Below, piece by piece: positions 12,701 through 24,084 of a stretch of 64,000 nt of DNA (its first letter is position 1; each line of letters begins with the position of its first letter). The position numbers and the translations under genes are program-made. The notes beneath the pieces were generated by a model. That model saw only the letters and a list, made by a program, of their open reading frames with translations, was not told where the DNA came from and did no database searches. The DNA comes from Tanytarsus gracilentus. Taxonomy: Eukaryota; Arthropoda; Insecta; Diptera; Chironomidae. The DNA lies in contig JAXRKN010000043.1 in the NCBI GenBank assembly GCA_038502055.1, forward strand, positions 6,448,001-6,512,000, written 5' to 3'.

Positions 12701-15700
12701 TCGATATCTCTTTTCGCATTCTCTGGAACAACCTAAAAATAGATTGCTCGAGGGAAAATTTAACGCTTCCACTTGATTTGCAGAATGTCTCTATCATCAT
12801 CAAGCACATCAATCGTTCCAACTGTACACATTTGCAAAAGTATTAATTAAGCCGAAAATTTCGCCCATCAATTTTTCTTTCTCCACCGCAATTCGTTTAA
12901 TTAACAGTAATTTTGTGACTTGAATGGTGATAATGAAAAGTGAATGAACCCCATTTTCACATAAGGGTGTCACTTTGAGTGACTTTTATCATGAGATTTA
13001 AAAGCCTATAATTTAAAGGTCAATTAAACTTTGACAAAAACAAAAATTTAAATTTTATTGTAAATTTCAAGGATTTGATTTTAAGATCAATTAACGCATT
13101 TTTAAAATTTTCAACTTAAAATTCCATCAATTAAAATGCTCGCAATCACTTCAAAAAATTTATTCCGGCAATTATCTGTCGGCATTATTCACTAAATACC
13201 ATCGTGTTATAAAACCAGCTCTAACCAGTTTTTTTGCTCATGCTGATATGATATGTAATTCCAAGAAAGTTCCAACTCACTCAGTTTAAGAACAATAATA
13301 ATTGCGCAGGTGTTTCCCGACAAAAAAAATAAAATATGAAAACTGTTTTGAAGTCAAATGTTCCTGATTTTTTTATTACTCGCCAAATGTATCGCACGCG
13401 CGAAAAAAAAGTGTGTATGTTTAAGTCGATGGATTTTTCTTCTTTTTTTTATTTTTTTTTTTTTTTAAGCCGAAAGTGCAAAAAGGCATGGCTAGTGTTT
13501 AGCCGACCATCGGTTATCGGTCGAACGACTTAAACCCCTGGAAAATAATCCAGCTGCTCTCAAGTTTTTTTTTATTAATTTGATAATTACCAGATCTGGC
13601 CAGATAATTACTTTTTTGGTGCCTTATTTTTGAAAATAAAAATTAAATGTTTTTCATGTGAATTTTTATAACGTACATTTTTAATTTAAAAACAAGGTAT
13701 CAAAAAAAAAATGGTTAATCAAAGTAATCGAAAAAAAATTGAGAGCAGCTGGGAAAAAGACATATATTAGAAAAAACCACTGAATCATGAAATCTTTTTC
13801 CTGGAATTGAGCTCACAAGACGCGCAATATTTTGTTTGTAAACAAATCATTGAAGAATCATATTCAGTGCTTAATATTACACAAATTTGTGGCAATCATA
13901 CATGTGTGATTGTGATAAGATTCTTTTTCTTTCGTGGAAAAATATTTACTTTAAGTTTTTGTGAGTAATTTATGTAAATTAACTTACCTTTTGATAGCGC
14001 AGGAAACGACACGAAATGATTTAAGAATTTTTAAAATAAGTTTAAAAACTAAATAAAATTTAACGGTTTCAATTTATTCAAAGCTTCTCATGTTTAACAA
14101 CAAAGAAAATCCATTTTCTCTAAAACTTTTTTCTGCAGATAAATCTGATACATTTATTTATTGATTTGTAATAAAGTTATCTCGAGTTAGTGTTGAGTTG
14201 CTGACCAGCGAACATTAAAGGGAAAAGTTTTTAGCTCGATGAGAGAAAAAAAATTCTTATCTGTTGCAGTTATGAGTTTTATTTATATATCAGAGAATGC
14301 TGAACAAATGTTATGTCAACTTTTATTAACATTTATTGCAATTGATTGCTCAAACCACTTCAACTATCCGCTTGATTTGTTTTATTTTCCGAAGATGCGA
14401 TTAAAGGCTCGATGCTTTAACAGCTTCCCCGCATCATGGACAGAAATAGTTTTTTTTTCTTGCGATAAAACATTGTAACACACACAAAACTTATCCAATT
14501 GGAAAAGATCTCTCGCAATATTCGATTGAATCGTTCTAGTGATTGTCGTGTGTGCGTTTCGATTTCGCACATTGTCATTCCTCGAGTGGACGGCAGGAAA
14601 AATAAAATTTAATGTGATGCTCACAAAACTTTTTGTCTCCTCACGACTGGTATGAATGACCATTAGACCGGCTCCCCTTCCTTCGCAATATTCGGTAGCG
14701 CAATAATTTATGACCAAAAAACGGATAATGACGTTGCAGAAAAAAAATATATATAAGAAAAATTCCTTTAATGAAGATGCTTGAGCATGGTTAATGAAAT
14801 TATTATCGATTTCCGATTGTCCTCTTGTGACAATTACATTTATGAAATCATTTTTTCACCCTCTGTGTTAATTTCTTATAAGAGGGTTGTCGAGTAGAAA
14901 TTAGTGAAGAAAATTCTATGAAAATCAATGAATGAGAGAATTTCTAATCAGCTGAGTTTATTGTAGGTCATCAAGCTGTAGTTTGTTGTAGTTTCAAATC
15001 ATTTGTCGAGATGATTTAGCGAGAATTTCAAAGAGGAATGAACTTTAGCGATAAAGCTATTGAGAAAAATCTTTATATTCCTCTTAATTCAAACATTTGT
15101 ATGAGATTTCAAAGAAGTAATTAGTGAGAATCAAAATTAATTTTATGAAATAATTCTAATGAATTCAATGATTGGGATTCAATCTGGCCAATTAATATAA
15201 ATTAAATTGAATGTTGACTTTTAACTTAAAATGTTAAGACTTTAATATCTTTAGTTAAAAAATATTTTTTCAACGTAAAAATGCAGCAAAATTTAAATTT
15301 TACAAAAATCTTTTTTTGTGAATTTTAAAACTATCAAAAGTTTGTCATGAAAACTAAAGTCACAAAAGAATCGGATAGTAAAATTCAAATTTCTCTCACT
15401 CTCTTTATCCACACATAAAACTATGCGATATGAACCCCAATGATTTCACTCCATTATAATGATGAGCATCGCATGCATGCTTGAGATGTATTATGTAATA
15501 AAATGTTATTACAGTACACTTCTATTTTGCATAGAACTTCGACTATCCGAAAATGTGTGAGTGTATATGTGTTTATTTACATGTTAACCAAACGAATAAA
15601 TTTTGATTTAATCCAAATTTGATATGTATTCAAATTGAGTTTTTTTTCGACTGTCTGCTGATGATTCTTCGATTGAATGGCCTTGTGTGTAACGATATAA

Positions 15701-18700
15701 TTTTGAATAAATTTTCTATTCGAACAGAATGAAAAAAGTGAGATGGCGATTTGAATTTTTGTTAAATATTTACCATGTGCTGTCTGAGTTTTCAAACGAT
15801 TTTTGATAATTTTTAAACGCGATATCTAAAAACTCTAAATTTCAAATCAATAAATTTAAATTGTTAAAGTAAACCTTTTGCACAATTAGGTGGAAAATTT
15901 GTTGGAAAATCCCCAAAAATTTGCCGAAAAACGCACACATGTCTGCCGTGTGCATATAGGAATGTCATTGAATTTTAAAGATTTGGCGCCATCGAGACTG
16001 AACTCAAATATTATATTCAGATATTCCAGTTAATTTATCATTTTGTCGTGTGTTCAACTTTTTTTCCTCCTCTCCCGCCTTTCGTTTGTCAAAAGGAATA
16101 TTTTTCCTCCTTTCGGAAAAGAAGGAAGCGAGAAATTTTTCGATTGTCTGCAGCTCGATATTGCAAAACCCACACCACAGCCGAGATAAGTGACATCGAG
16201 AAGCTTTTTGATACTTTTTCAACTGTCATAATTTTCGCATTCATTTCACAGACAATTAGACTAATCTGAAATTACTACCGAGTTGGTTGCCATTGGTGAG
16301 TGGGAAAGAAATTACAATTTCAACAAAAAGCGGATGTTCGAGGTGTGAAAATTACTTTGATCTCTCAACCTGATGCATTTCAATTAAGTGCTCTATATGC
16401 CTTGTGAATGTCCTCGAATGACAACAATAAAATTTTATTGTGTGCACGATGTGAGGGGAGAAAATGACTTCTATGAGGGATGAAGAGAGTAAAAAATTTT
16501 TTATTTGATTTAATAAATCGAAAAATTTATTTAACTAGAGCAAAACTTTTCATCTCATCTTTTTCTTATCTCCTTTGATGACTTCCATTCAAAATTATGA
16601 TTCCTTTTTCACCGCACACACATCACATTAAGATTGAATGCAAGATGGCAAAGAAGAAATCAGCAAAAACTTTGCCTATTCGCCTCAATATTGCATGTAA
16701 ATAGTTTTTGAAAATCGGACATTAAATGTCGTTCATTTATTTTCATGGTTAAAGTTAGAATTGTGGCAAATTCACTTTTCTTCACATCGCTCTCGCCCTC
16801 TCGTTAGTGAATGAGTAAAGATAAAAAGTTGTTTGAGGCAAAAAAGTTTGCACGAAAGAAAAAATTTCCGACGTTAAAAGGCGCCAAAAATTTTTCCTAT
16901 GCTCATCGAGGAATGAAAAAAACTTCTTTAAAGTTTCTCAACTCCCCGAAGTGGATGTGAGGAATTTTCTTCATCTTTGCGTATATGCTTTACGACAATC
17001 ATGGTCTTGCTTGCAACTTAATTCATCCATTTGAGAAACTTCATTAATTATTCATATTTCATGACTCCCTGTCAATTTTGTCCTTCTCACCGAAAAAAAA
17101 GCAGCAAGAAACTGAGAGAGAAAAAACATTCGAGTGGAATGAGTCAATGGAAATTTTTTACACTCATTGTATTAAATTTATTTACACATCATTGATTAAT
17201 TTTATGCTGTTGAAGGCGAATCGCGAAGGAAAAAATGAAGAGTGTATAAAAAAAGTTGTAACCATCAAAGTTGTCGTGCTGACAAGTACCAATTTCTATT
17301 CATAATTTTGCTCTTCAACGGGCGACGATAAAAAATTATTTTCTTGTGCTCTTTTGAAAGAGAAAACTTTAAAATTGAGGACGAAAAAGCGCAGTTTAAA
17401 AATATAAATTTGTGAGAAAATTAACAATCTTAAATTGAATTCTAAAATTAGTAAAAAATAATTTGATTAAATAAATAAAACAGACAGACATTTTGCATCA
17501 TTTTCAACTCCAAACCTATAAAACCGCGATAAACTCTATAAAGACACTTCTCTCGCTCCGTAGGCGATAAGTGAAAGAGGAAAAAAATTATGAAGTCATG
17601 AATTTTCATAGCATGAAAGTAAAATTGATTTTTTATATGAACATGATGACAATTTTTATATTCTCCTTCTTTTTTTTATGACATCGTTACAGAACTCCAT
17701 CCGTCACAATTTGTCACTGCACAATCGATTCGTGAGAGTACAAAATGAGGGAACTGGCAAGTCATCGTGGTGGATGCTCAATCCAGATGCAAAACCCGGC
17801 AAATCCGTGAGACGACGAGCTGCGTCTATGGAAACGTCAAAGTTTGAGAAACGACGTGGGAGAGTTAAGAAGCGCGTTGAGCAAATACGTAATGGAGTGA
17901 TAACGAGTAAGTAAAGTGGATATGGATATGACTCGAGGGAAATTTAATTTTCATCCTTTTCTCTTTAGATGTTTCTGGCATTCTAAACGATGTCAATTCG
18001 TCACCTAGCAGCAGTGTGAGCGAGGGATTGGATCTCTTTCCTGAGAGTCCGCTCCATAGGTATCTATTAAATCCGAGAGAGAGATTTTAATTCAATTTCT
18101 TAGAAGCTTTAGCAAGATTTTTAAAATAGATTTTTTAGTGCATGTAAAGTAGAATTTTTATGAAGCTGAATTTTAAGAAATTTTATTTTAAATATTTTAA
18201 AAAACTCTAAATGTCTTTTTTGCATTTTGAAAATTATCGAAATTTTATTTATTTTTAACTCAATTTTTTATCATTTCTTTTATTTTATTTTCACAATTAT
18301 CACGAAATTCGTTTATTTTAAAATTTCGCACGTGTTAGTGGAAATTTTCAATTGTCACCTGACTTTCGACAAAGAGCGAGCTCCAATGCTAGTTCGGTGG
18401 GGAGACTGAGTCCAATACCTTCACTGGCACTCGAAAACGATTGGGACTATGCTCTGGAGGAGACGGACACTGCCAAATCACAGCTTTTAGAAGATTTAGC
18501 GGGTACTTTGGCCGATGAATTGACACTGCAGAGTGATTTATTCAACGGGTCAGTATTTCGATTGTGAATTTCACTTTCATCTCACTCACTTGCAACTACA
18601 GAAAATTAATCGTAGTTTAGTATTTTATGAATGTCTTTCTTAAGCATCATGAAGTAGTTAAAGTTTATTGAAGCATGATCCATTTTTTATTATTGACATT

Positions 18701-19776
18701 TTCCACTCAAATGCACGTTCATAGGTGCACGAGAGTTTTGTTTTTATTATGGAGAGGGTTTGTGCTGAAATTGAGGAACATCAAAATTTTTTATATTTCT
18801 CCAATTTATGCACAAATTCCAATCCTTTAAAGAACGACCAAATTTTTACGTTAAATTATTTTCTCTCTTCCAATCAACTGATCATACGGCTGGAGTAGGT
18901 TTACGACAGCTAGCTTACATCCACAACAGCCACCACCTCCTTATCAGCCAACGCAATATTCGATGCATCCATCTATGGCAACGACAGCGTATGGATTAAA
19001 GCAGCCGCCTCAGGCGATTCACTTGCTACAAAATAATACACGAGAGGTAGAAAGTTAATTTATGTCGTGCGACTTGATATCTAAACATTTAACCACTTTA
19101 GAGCATGTCACCTGGTTCGGCAGCGGGAATGTCACCGGCATACAGTGAACCTTCGCCCGACTATTCGATGCTTGTCAATCAAAATCGACTACCGAGGCCA
19201 TCATCAAATAGTCCGCCACTCAATAGCACCCAGCAAGCTCTCAACAATTCAACGCAACATATCGGACGTAAGTTGAGATTTTTTTATTCACGCTACTGAC
19301 ATTAAATTTAGGTAATTTTTTCTCTCGCACAGACAACACACCCTCGACACTCATGGGACAGTTCATTGAGGTTCTCAATAATCAAGCAAATTTGGATGAC
19401 TTAAATTTAAACTTGGACATTCAAGGTGGCTTGGATTGCAATGTTGATGAGGTGAGTTCTCAATTAATCATTCTTCGTCAATCAATCATTTCCACTTTTT
19501 TTTGTTTACACATCGCGCTGAGAAAAATTCTTTAAAACAACTTTTTTCCTCTTCTTCCTCCCACCCACCACCAACTCCACCCCACGTTTACATTCTTGCG
19601 TCTTTAAGGTAATAAAGCATGAGCTAAGCTATGGTCCGCTAGACTTCAATTTCCAAAACAACAATAACAATCAGGAGGGGATGGTAGATACATCGATGAC
19701 GATAAACGGAAGCGACGCTCAGCAACAGCATGGACAGTATCAGCAAGCGAGAACAAGCAATTCTTGGGTTCATTAA
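6707..19776 (+). CDS. foxo: Forkhead box O transcription factor (FoxO)
   Basis: FoxO is the nuclear effector that insulin/PI3K/Akt signalling switches off by phosphorylation and 14-3-3 export; it activates growth-arrest, stress and starvation genes. Coding exons: 6707-6923, 11128-11336, 17693-17906, 17969-18059, 18339-18548, 18899-19046, 19102-19267, 19333-19451, 19609-19776. All phases agree and give 513 residues (fly FoxO is about 613). The forkhead domain covers about 90-185, split between exons 2 and 3, with the FoxO-specific GDSNSSAGWK insert and recognition helix NSIRHNLSLH (143-152). A basic nuclear-localisation stretch (KRRGRVKKR) follows. All three Akt sites are present: RARSNT (T43), RRRAAS (S187) and RQRASS (S259), almost the fly numbering. 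The C-terminus has an acidic activation segment (NLDDLNLNLDI) and ends in SWVH. The ATG at 6707 gives the standard FoxO N-terminus. Introns 1 and 2 are 4.2 and 6.4 kb; the others are under 0.4 kb. Confidence 0.97.
7193..8830. mobile_element. Non-autonomous hAT-type DNA transposon in foxo intron 1
   Basis: The element is bounded by a perfect 12-bp terminal inverted repeat: TAGAGTTTCTCA at 7193-7204 and TGAGAAACTCTA at 8819-8830. It is flanked by an exact 8-bp target-site duplication GTTTTAAA (7185-7192 and 8831-8838), the length typical of hAT transposases. Next to both ends lie clusters of ACCCGGGTA/ACCCGGGCA words (about 7205-7290 and 8763-8815), which look like subterminal transposase-binding repeats. 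The 1638-bp body has no transposase: its longest frames (7820-8125 minus, 7869-8108 plus) are overlapping shadows with no DDE/hATC features. It is therefore a deletion derivative or MITE-like member mobilised in trans. The intact duplication and inverted repeats suggest a fairly recent insertion. Confidence 0.9.
9445..9572. promoter_or_regulatory. Cluster of five GATA-type motifs in foxo intron 1
   Basis: Five GATAA/TTATC cores lie within 128 bp: 9445, 9485, 9492, 9559 and 9568. Two are paired head to head a few bases apart (9485/9492 and 9559/9568). GATA factors drive insect fat-body and gut genes, so an intronic foxo enhancer is possible. In DNA this AT-rich, GATAA is common, and the cluster alone is weak evidence. 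Confidence 0.3.
13550..13752. repeat. 203-bp imperfect inverted repeat (MITE or foldback) in foxo intron 2
   Basis: CCAGCTGCTCTCAA (13550-13563) is repeated exactly in inverse as TTGAGAGCAGCTGG (13739-13752). The similarity continues inward through a T-run and a TTTGATAA-like stretch, so each arm is about 35-40 bp. The centre includes an ATTACCAGATCTGGCCAG segment with its own dyad. No clean target-site duplication could be assigned. Each outer arm carries a CAGCTG E-box. It may be a small MITE or foldback element, or a regulatory palindrome. Confidence 0.6.
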
Positions 19777-21580
19777 AAAGGTAATTTTTATCATTAATTA
19801 CCTCAACCTCGGGTTGAACGCATCCATTCGGAAGAGTTATACAATTTTAATGGATTTTAAATTGTAATTTATAAAAAATTAAAACTTTTTTATTTTTTAT
19901 TTTTAGGTGCCAACCCAACACAAAAAGTTTTCAATATATTTGTGAGCATCCAATGAAAAAATTGACGAAATGAGTAACTAGAATAGTTTTGAAGGCAACG
20001 GTTTGGTAGTTAATTGTTAATTTTTGCATCAAGAATTTTCTTTTTAGTTTTTATTCGTTTTTGACCCTCTCGAATAGCGAAGTAAATTTGAAATGTCGCG
20101 TTGCAACTTTATTTTGATACAGTAAATTGAAAATGCTAAGCATTGAAAGGTAAAATAATTATGAGAAACTTTTAGTTTGATCTCAGGTTCTTTAAAAGAG
20201 AAGAAAAAAAAGTTGTTGAGGAAAAATTTATAAAATTTTTGATTTAGTTTTTGTTAAGTTTCAACTTCTTTTTTTTTACTAATATTAATTGAGGATCCAT
20301 TCCAACTTTTGCCACCCATACATCGCCATCCAATGGCGATTTTTGCTTTGAATATAATTCTCTTGCTAAAAATGGTGTTCAATTAATGAAATTATTTTTT
20401 ATAAATTCACATGACGTAAATCGAGAGCAGTGAAAGATGAAATATGGGTCCATTATTTTTTTTGTTGATTAATTAAGTCTTTATTGCACATTTGATGCAG
20501 CATTCAATGTTCTTTTGTTTCAAGTTAATTTTCACCAAAATGTTGTTAAAGGGCAAAATGCAAATAATTTGAAACTTTTTTCGTGCTGTTAAAATTTTAA
20601 TTCTTTTTCGTTAATATTTAATAATATGAATTTGTAAAATTATAATTTCACCAAAATTTAAAATCAACAAAATTTAATTTTTTGATCACGAAATCTTGAG
20701 CGAGTGCATCCGAAGGAATGTAAGAAAGAGTGTCATCAATATGCAAACACACATCAAAAGTAATTTTAATTCAAGAAATGAAATAATTATGTGATCATTT
20801 AATTTTAATGTGTAATCGCTTATAGTTTTAGTAAAGTTTAATTATTTTTCTCCTTTTTTGTAAAAATCTGTGGAGTTAAATCTTTTAAAGTAAAAAAAAC
20901 TAGATGAAAGTAATTAAATTAAGTCATATAAGTCCCAGATGAATAATATTGTTAATGATAAAAAACACACAAACAAAAAAATATTTTAGCAAGTTTATTG
21001 TTAAATTAATTAAGTCAAAATTAGATGTGTCGAGAAAATGAATTGAAAAATATGCAATAATCTTAGTTGCTAAGAAATTCATTTAAAAAATATATAAAGC
21101 AAACTGAAGTAGGTTAAAATTATAAGCGATGCGATTTATGAAAATAATGATGATGTAGTCCTCTTAGCTCGTAAGTGGAAAATCTCTTCAAGTACATAAA
21201 AAAAGAAAAATTTAATTTTTACCTCCAAAAAAAAAAAATAATAAAACTAATTGGATGATTAAAGCAAAAACTTAATACTTAATACATGAATCATGTGCCA
21301 CTTGTTATTTCTTCAATTAGTTTTCTATTTTTTACTCCCATCAACTTACATTAAAAAGTCGTTCAATTATTTTCTAATTTAAAAAGTTCTTTTTGCAAGC
21401 GAAAAAAAATTCTTCTTTCTGAATTATTAAATGTGAAATTAGGGCGTAGATGAGAAAGTGAATGCAAAGGAAATTTTTAAAATTGTACATAAAGTGGAAA
21501 AATTAATAACGATGAATGTAGTTATTATTGGTAAATTAGTTTTTAGGTGAAATAAAGAAATAATAGTTGATTAAAAATTA
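19777..21580 (+). other. foxo: foxo 3' untranslated region with a 3'UTR intron and poly(A) signal
   Basis: Four bases after the stop codon there is a donor (AAAAG|GTAATT, intron from 19781), and a pyrimidine-rich acceptor ends at 19906, giving a 126-nt intron in the 3'UTR. Because it starts less than 50 nt after the stop it should not trigger nonsense-mediated decay. The UTR then continues through AT-rich sequence. The best poly(A) signal is AATAAA at 21551-21556, followed by T-rich DNA; an earlier AATAAA lies near 21240. The UTR would be about 1.7 kb. Confidence 0.6.
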
Positions 21581-23368
21581 AAATGAAAAATGTCTTTTTT
21601 ATTATATTTTACAGAGAAATTTTATAACGACCCTCGAAAATTTATAAAAAATTTAATCACGTGCGCATGTCATGCAGCACTGACATCTCGCGAAAATATT
21701 CACAAGCGGCAATAAAAAAAAGCTCAGGACATCGAAAAAGCACATGATGAAAATTCTCATTTTCCACTGAGAGAACCTGTGGAAGAAAAGTTTACTGCGT
21801 TACAAGAAAGATAAGGCATTCGGTCGAGAACTTTTGTCGGATGTAGACGAGTAAAAAAATTCATCATTCCGCGTTTGAGTAAATTTTTGCATTTCTCACA
21901 TCTTATATTTGAGTCTACTTCCCATATACATAAAGTTGTAATTTTAATTTGCATAAATTTCATTTTGAAGGAAAAGTGTTATTATAGAAAAAATCATAAA
22001 TTGCGTGACAGTGCGTCTCTTCTTAGTGATATAAAAGAATATAGGAAAAAATTATATTTATAAATTTATTTAAACCTGGCGTTGAACGAGAAAGAAGACG
22101 CGAGAGTGAGAAAGTGTGAGAGAAAATTTTTTATGTACGCAGAGCGAGAATCTCCCTCCGACATAATTATTTTAGCAACAGGAGAAAAGGATTTCAAGGA
22201 TAATAGTTTCGAATAAAATGATAAGTGAGTATTCTCACCCAAAAGAATAAAAATAAGAAGACGACGAAGACCGATTTGTGGAGGCCATGAAAAACTCATT
22301 TAGTGAAAGTAATTGCGACGAATAAAAAATTCCTTTTTGTGTTCCCTCCCTCACCTTATTTGAATATTTTGCGAGAGCCGAGAATGTAAAGAAGAAAGTC
22401 AAGATAAAAAAGGACGAAGGATGAAGATTAGGAGTGAGATGTTGCTTAAAATTAATATGCTAGTGAGGCTTAGATTACAACTCTCCTCGAGTTAGCTCTC
22501 TATGAAAACATGACTATTGAATAAGTCTTACATTAGGTGGGCTTCTTTAATAAATTATGTAACAAAATCTTTAATAAAAATAGATTGCTGCTAAAAATTC
22601 CTTTTTCGAGATCATTCGAATGGAAATATTTCATAAAATTACAAATTCCAAACCTTTCGTTAAAATATTGAATATTCCTTTGTTCGTAATGCACAACCAA
22701 CGACTACATGCTCACCCAAATGACTAATGTAATTTCAATGTGATTATGACAGATAGTTTCCACAAAGGCTTTTACACAAATATTAAATTCGATGAAGTGA
22801 ACGAACTCTATTTAGATGTTCCTCAGTGATTAAAGTTTTAACGGTTTGTGGTTGTGAATTTTTGGAAATGATTAGCAGGGTGCTAAAATTTAAATTGCTT
22901 TAAAGAACTTTTAATTGACCACAATAAATTTAGAAATTAATTTTTTTGTAAAAAATTTTGAAATAAAATTTCTAAAAATTATTTACCAATTCTAAGATCA
23001 CGGAACTTACGTACAATCCCCACACAGATCAACAAGAAGAAAATATGTTGCTACTGTTGTCAATTTGAATGCTCTTTATGTTCAACACAACTACTAGACT
23101 TTTATCTCTACTCCCATGACTTTTCCTCCTCATCTATTGCCTCTTCATTCCTGATTTCTGATTCACTATGTGTCATGACTTGTCTTACTTACTTTCTCTC
23201 TCTCCTTCTTCCTTATTTCGCATTACATTTTTCTTTTCTCTTCAAGGACAAATTCGACGTTATATAACGTGTCTGGGGCGCGCACACACGATATCTATCT
23301 ATCATCCGCTCACTAAATTTTCTCTTGCTCTCTTTCCATCTCACTCTCACATTTTTTCATCCTTTTTA
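21581..23368. other. Intergenic region, no gene seen
   Basis: There is no supportable coding exon. A perfect 14-bp palindrome (ACGTTATATAACGT, 23257-23270) and a CA/GA-rich stretch lie shortly before the repeat element that begins at 23369. Confidence 0.6.
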
Positions 23369-24084
23369 GCGTAACCCACAAAGTGGTGTAACGCTTATAT
23401 GCTCGTGATTCCGTCCGTCCGTCCGTCCGTCCGTCCGCCCGTCTGCACAAGCGAGATCTCGGTCCCTGGACCAGCTAGAGACTTCTAGTTTTCGCCAGAT
23501 GGTAGCTCTTAGGGTCTATATGTGAGGCCTGACTATTTTTGATGCATGACCTATGGTCGTGCCATGTCAGGCCATAACGTCCATTTTTCAGACAAATTTT
23601 TTCGGATATGGCTTCATGGGTATATTTGATCTCCTGTTTGGAGAAGAAATCGATTGGCTTTGATTCGGAACTTGACCAGGAATCGATTAACATCATGATT
23701 TTTCGAGTCATGCCTATGGTCGTGCAAGACAGCAAAATGTCCATTTTTAGAACTATGGCTTCATGGGTATCGTTGAACTCGTGATTGGATGGATCGATTG
23801 ATATAGGTGATTTTTGAGGAATGTCATTTGGTCGGCGCAGTGCACGGACAGCCAAAATGTCCATTTTTCAGACTATTTTTTCTGTTGTGTTTGGCGGATG
23901 AATGGTTGTGTTTTTGTGATGTCCTGGGCGGTGGGCGAATGTCCTTTTTGAATTGATTCTGGGTTCGTTGATGTATTGGCGGCTTGCTGTTTTTGAGAAT
24001 GGTGAACAGGACTGCCGGCGAAAGTGCCGGTTGATAACTTTTTTGCCTTGATTTTAAACCTGATCTGTTACAAGTGGGTTACGC
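23369..24084. repeat. Interspersed repeat element A with 120-bp units (minus orientation)
   Basis: The element is bounded by an 11-bp inverted repeat, GCGTAACCCAC (23369-23379) and GTGGGTTACGC (24074-24084). It has a (CCGT)n microsatellite at about 23411-23436 and two to three diverged copies of a roughly 120-bp unit between about 23500 and 23870. Read on the minus strand, one unit (about 23745-23864) is exactly 120 bp and matches the tandem unit at 60145-60616, sharing GACATTCCTCAAAAATC, ATCGAT, GAGTTCAACGA and CATGAAGCCATA. The minus-strand frame 23475-23864 stays open across the units (129 codons, recurring MDIL and THEAI), but nothing shows that it is translated. The microsatellite and outer sequence differ from those of element B, so the two copies share a core rather than full length. 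No target-site duplication was found. Confidence 0.75.

Noticed and set aside
13440..13467. Long T-run as a poly(A) tail of a retroposed gene
   Set aside because: No coding or SINE-like sequence adjoins it on the minus strand and there is no target-site duplication; it is treated as simple sequence.
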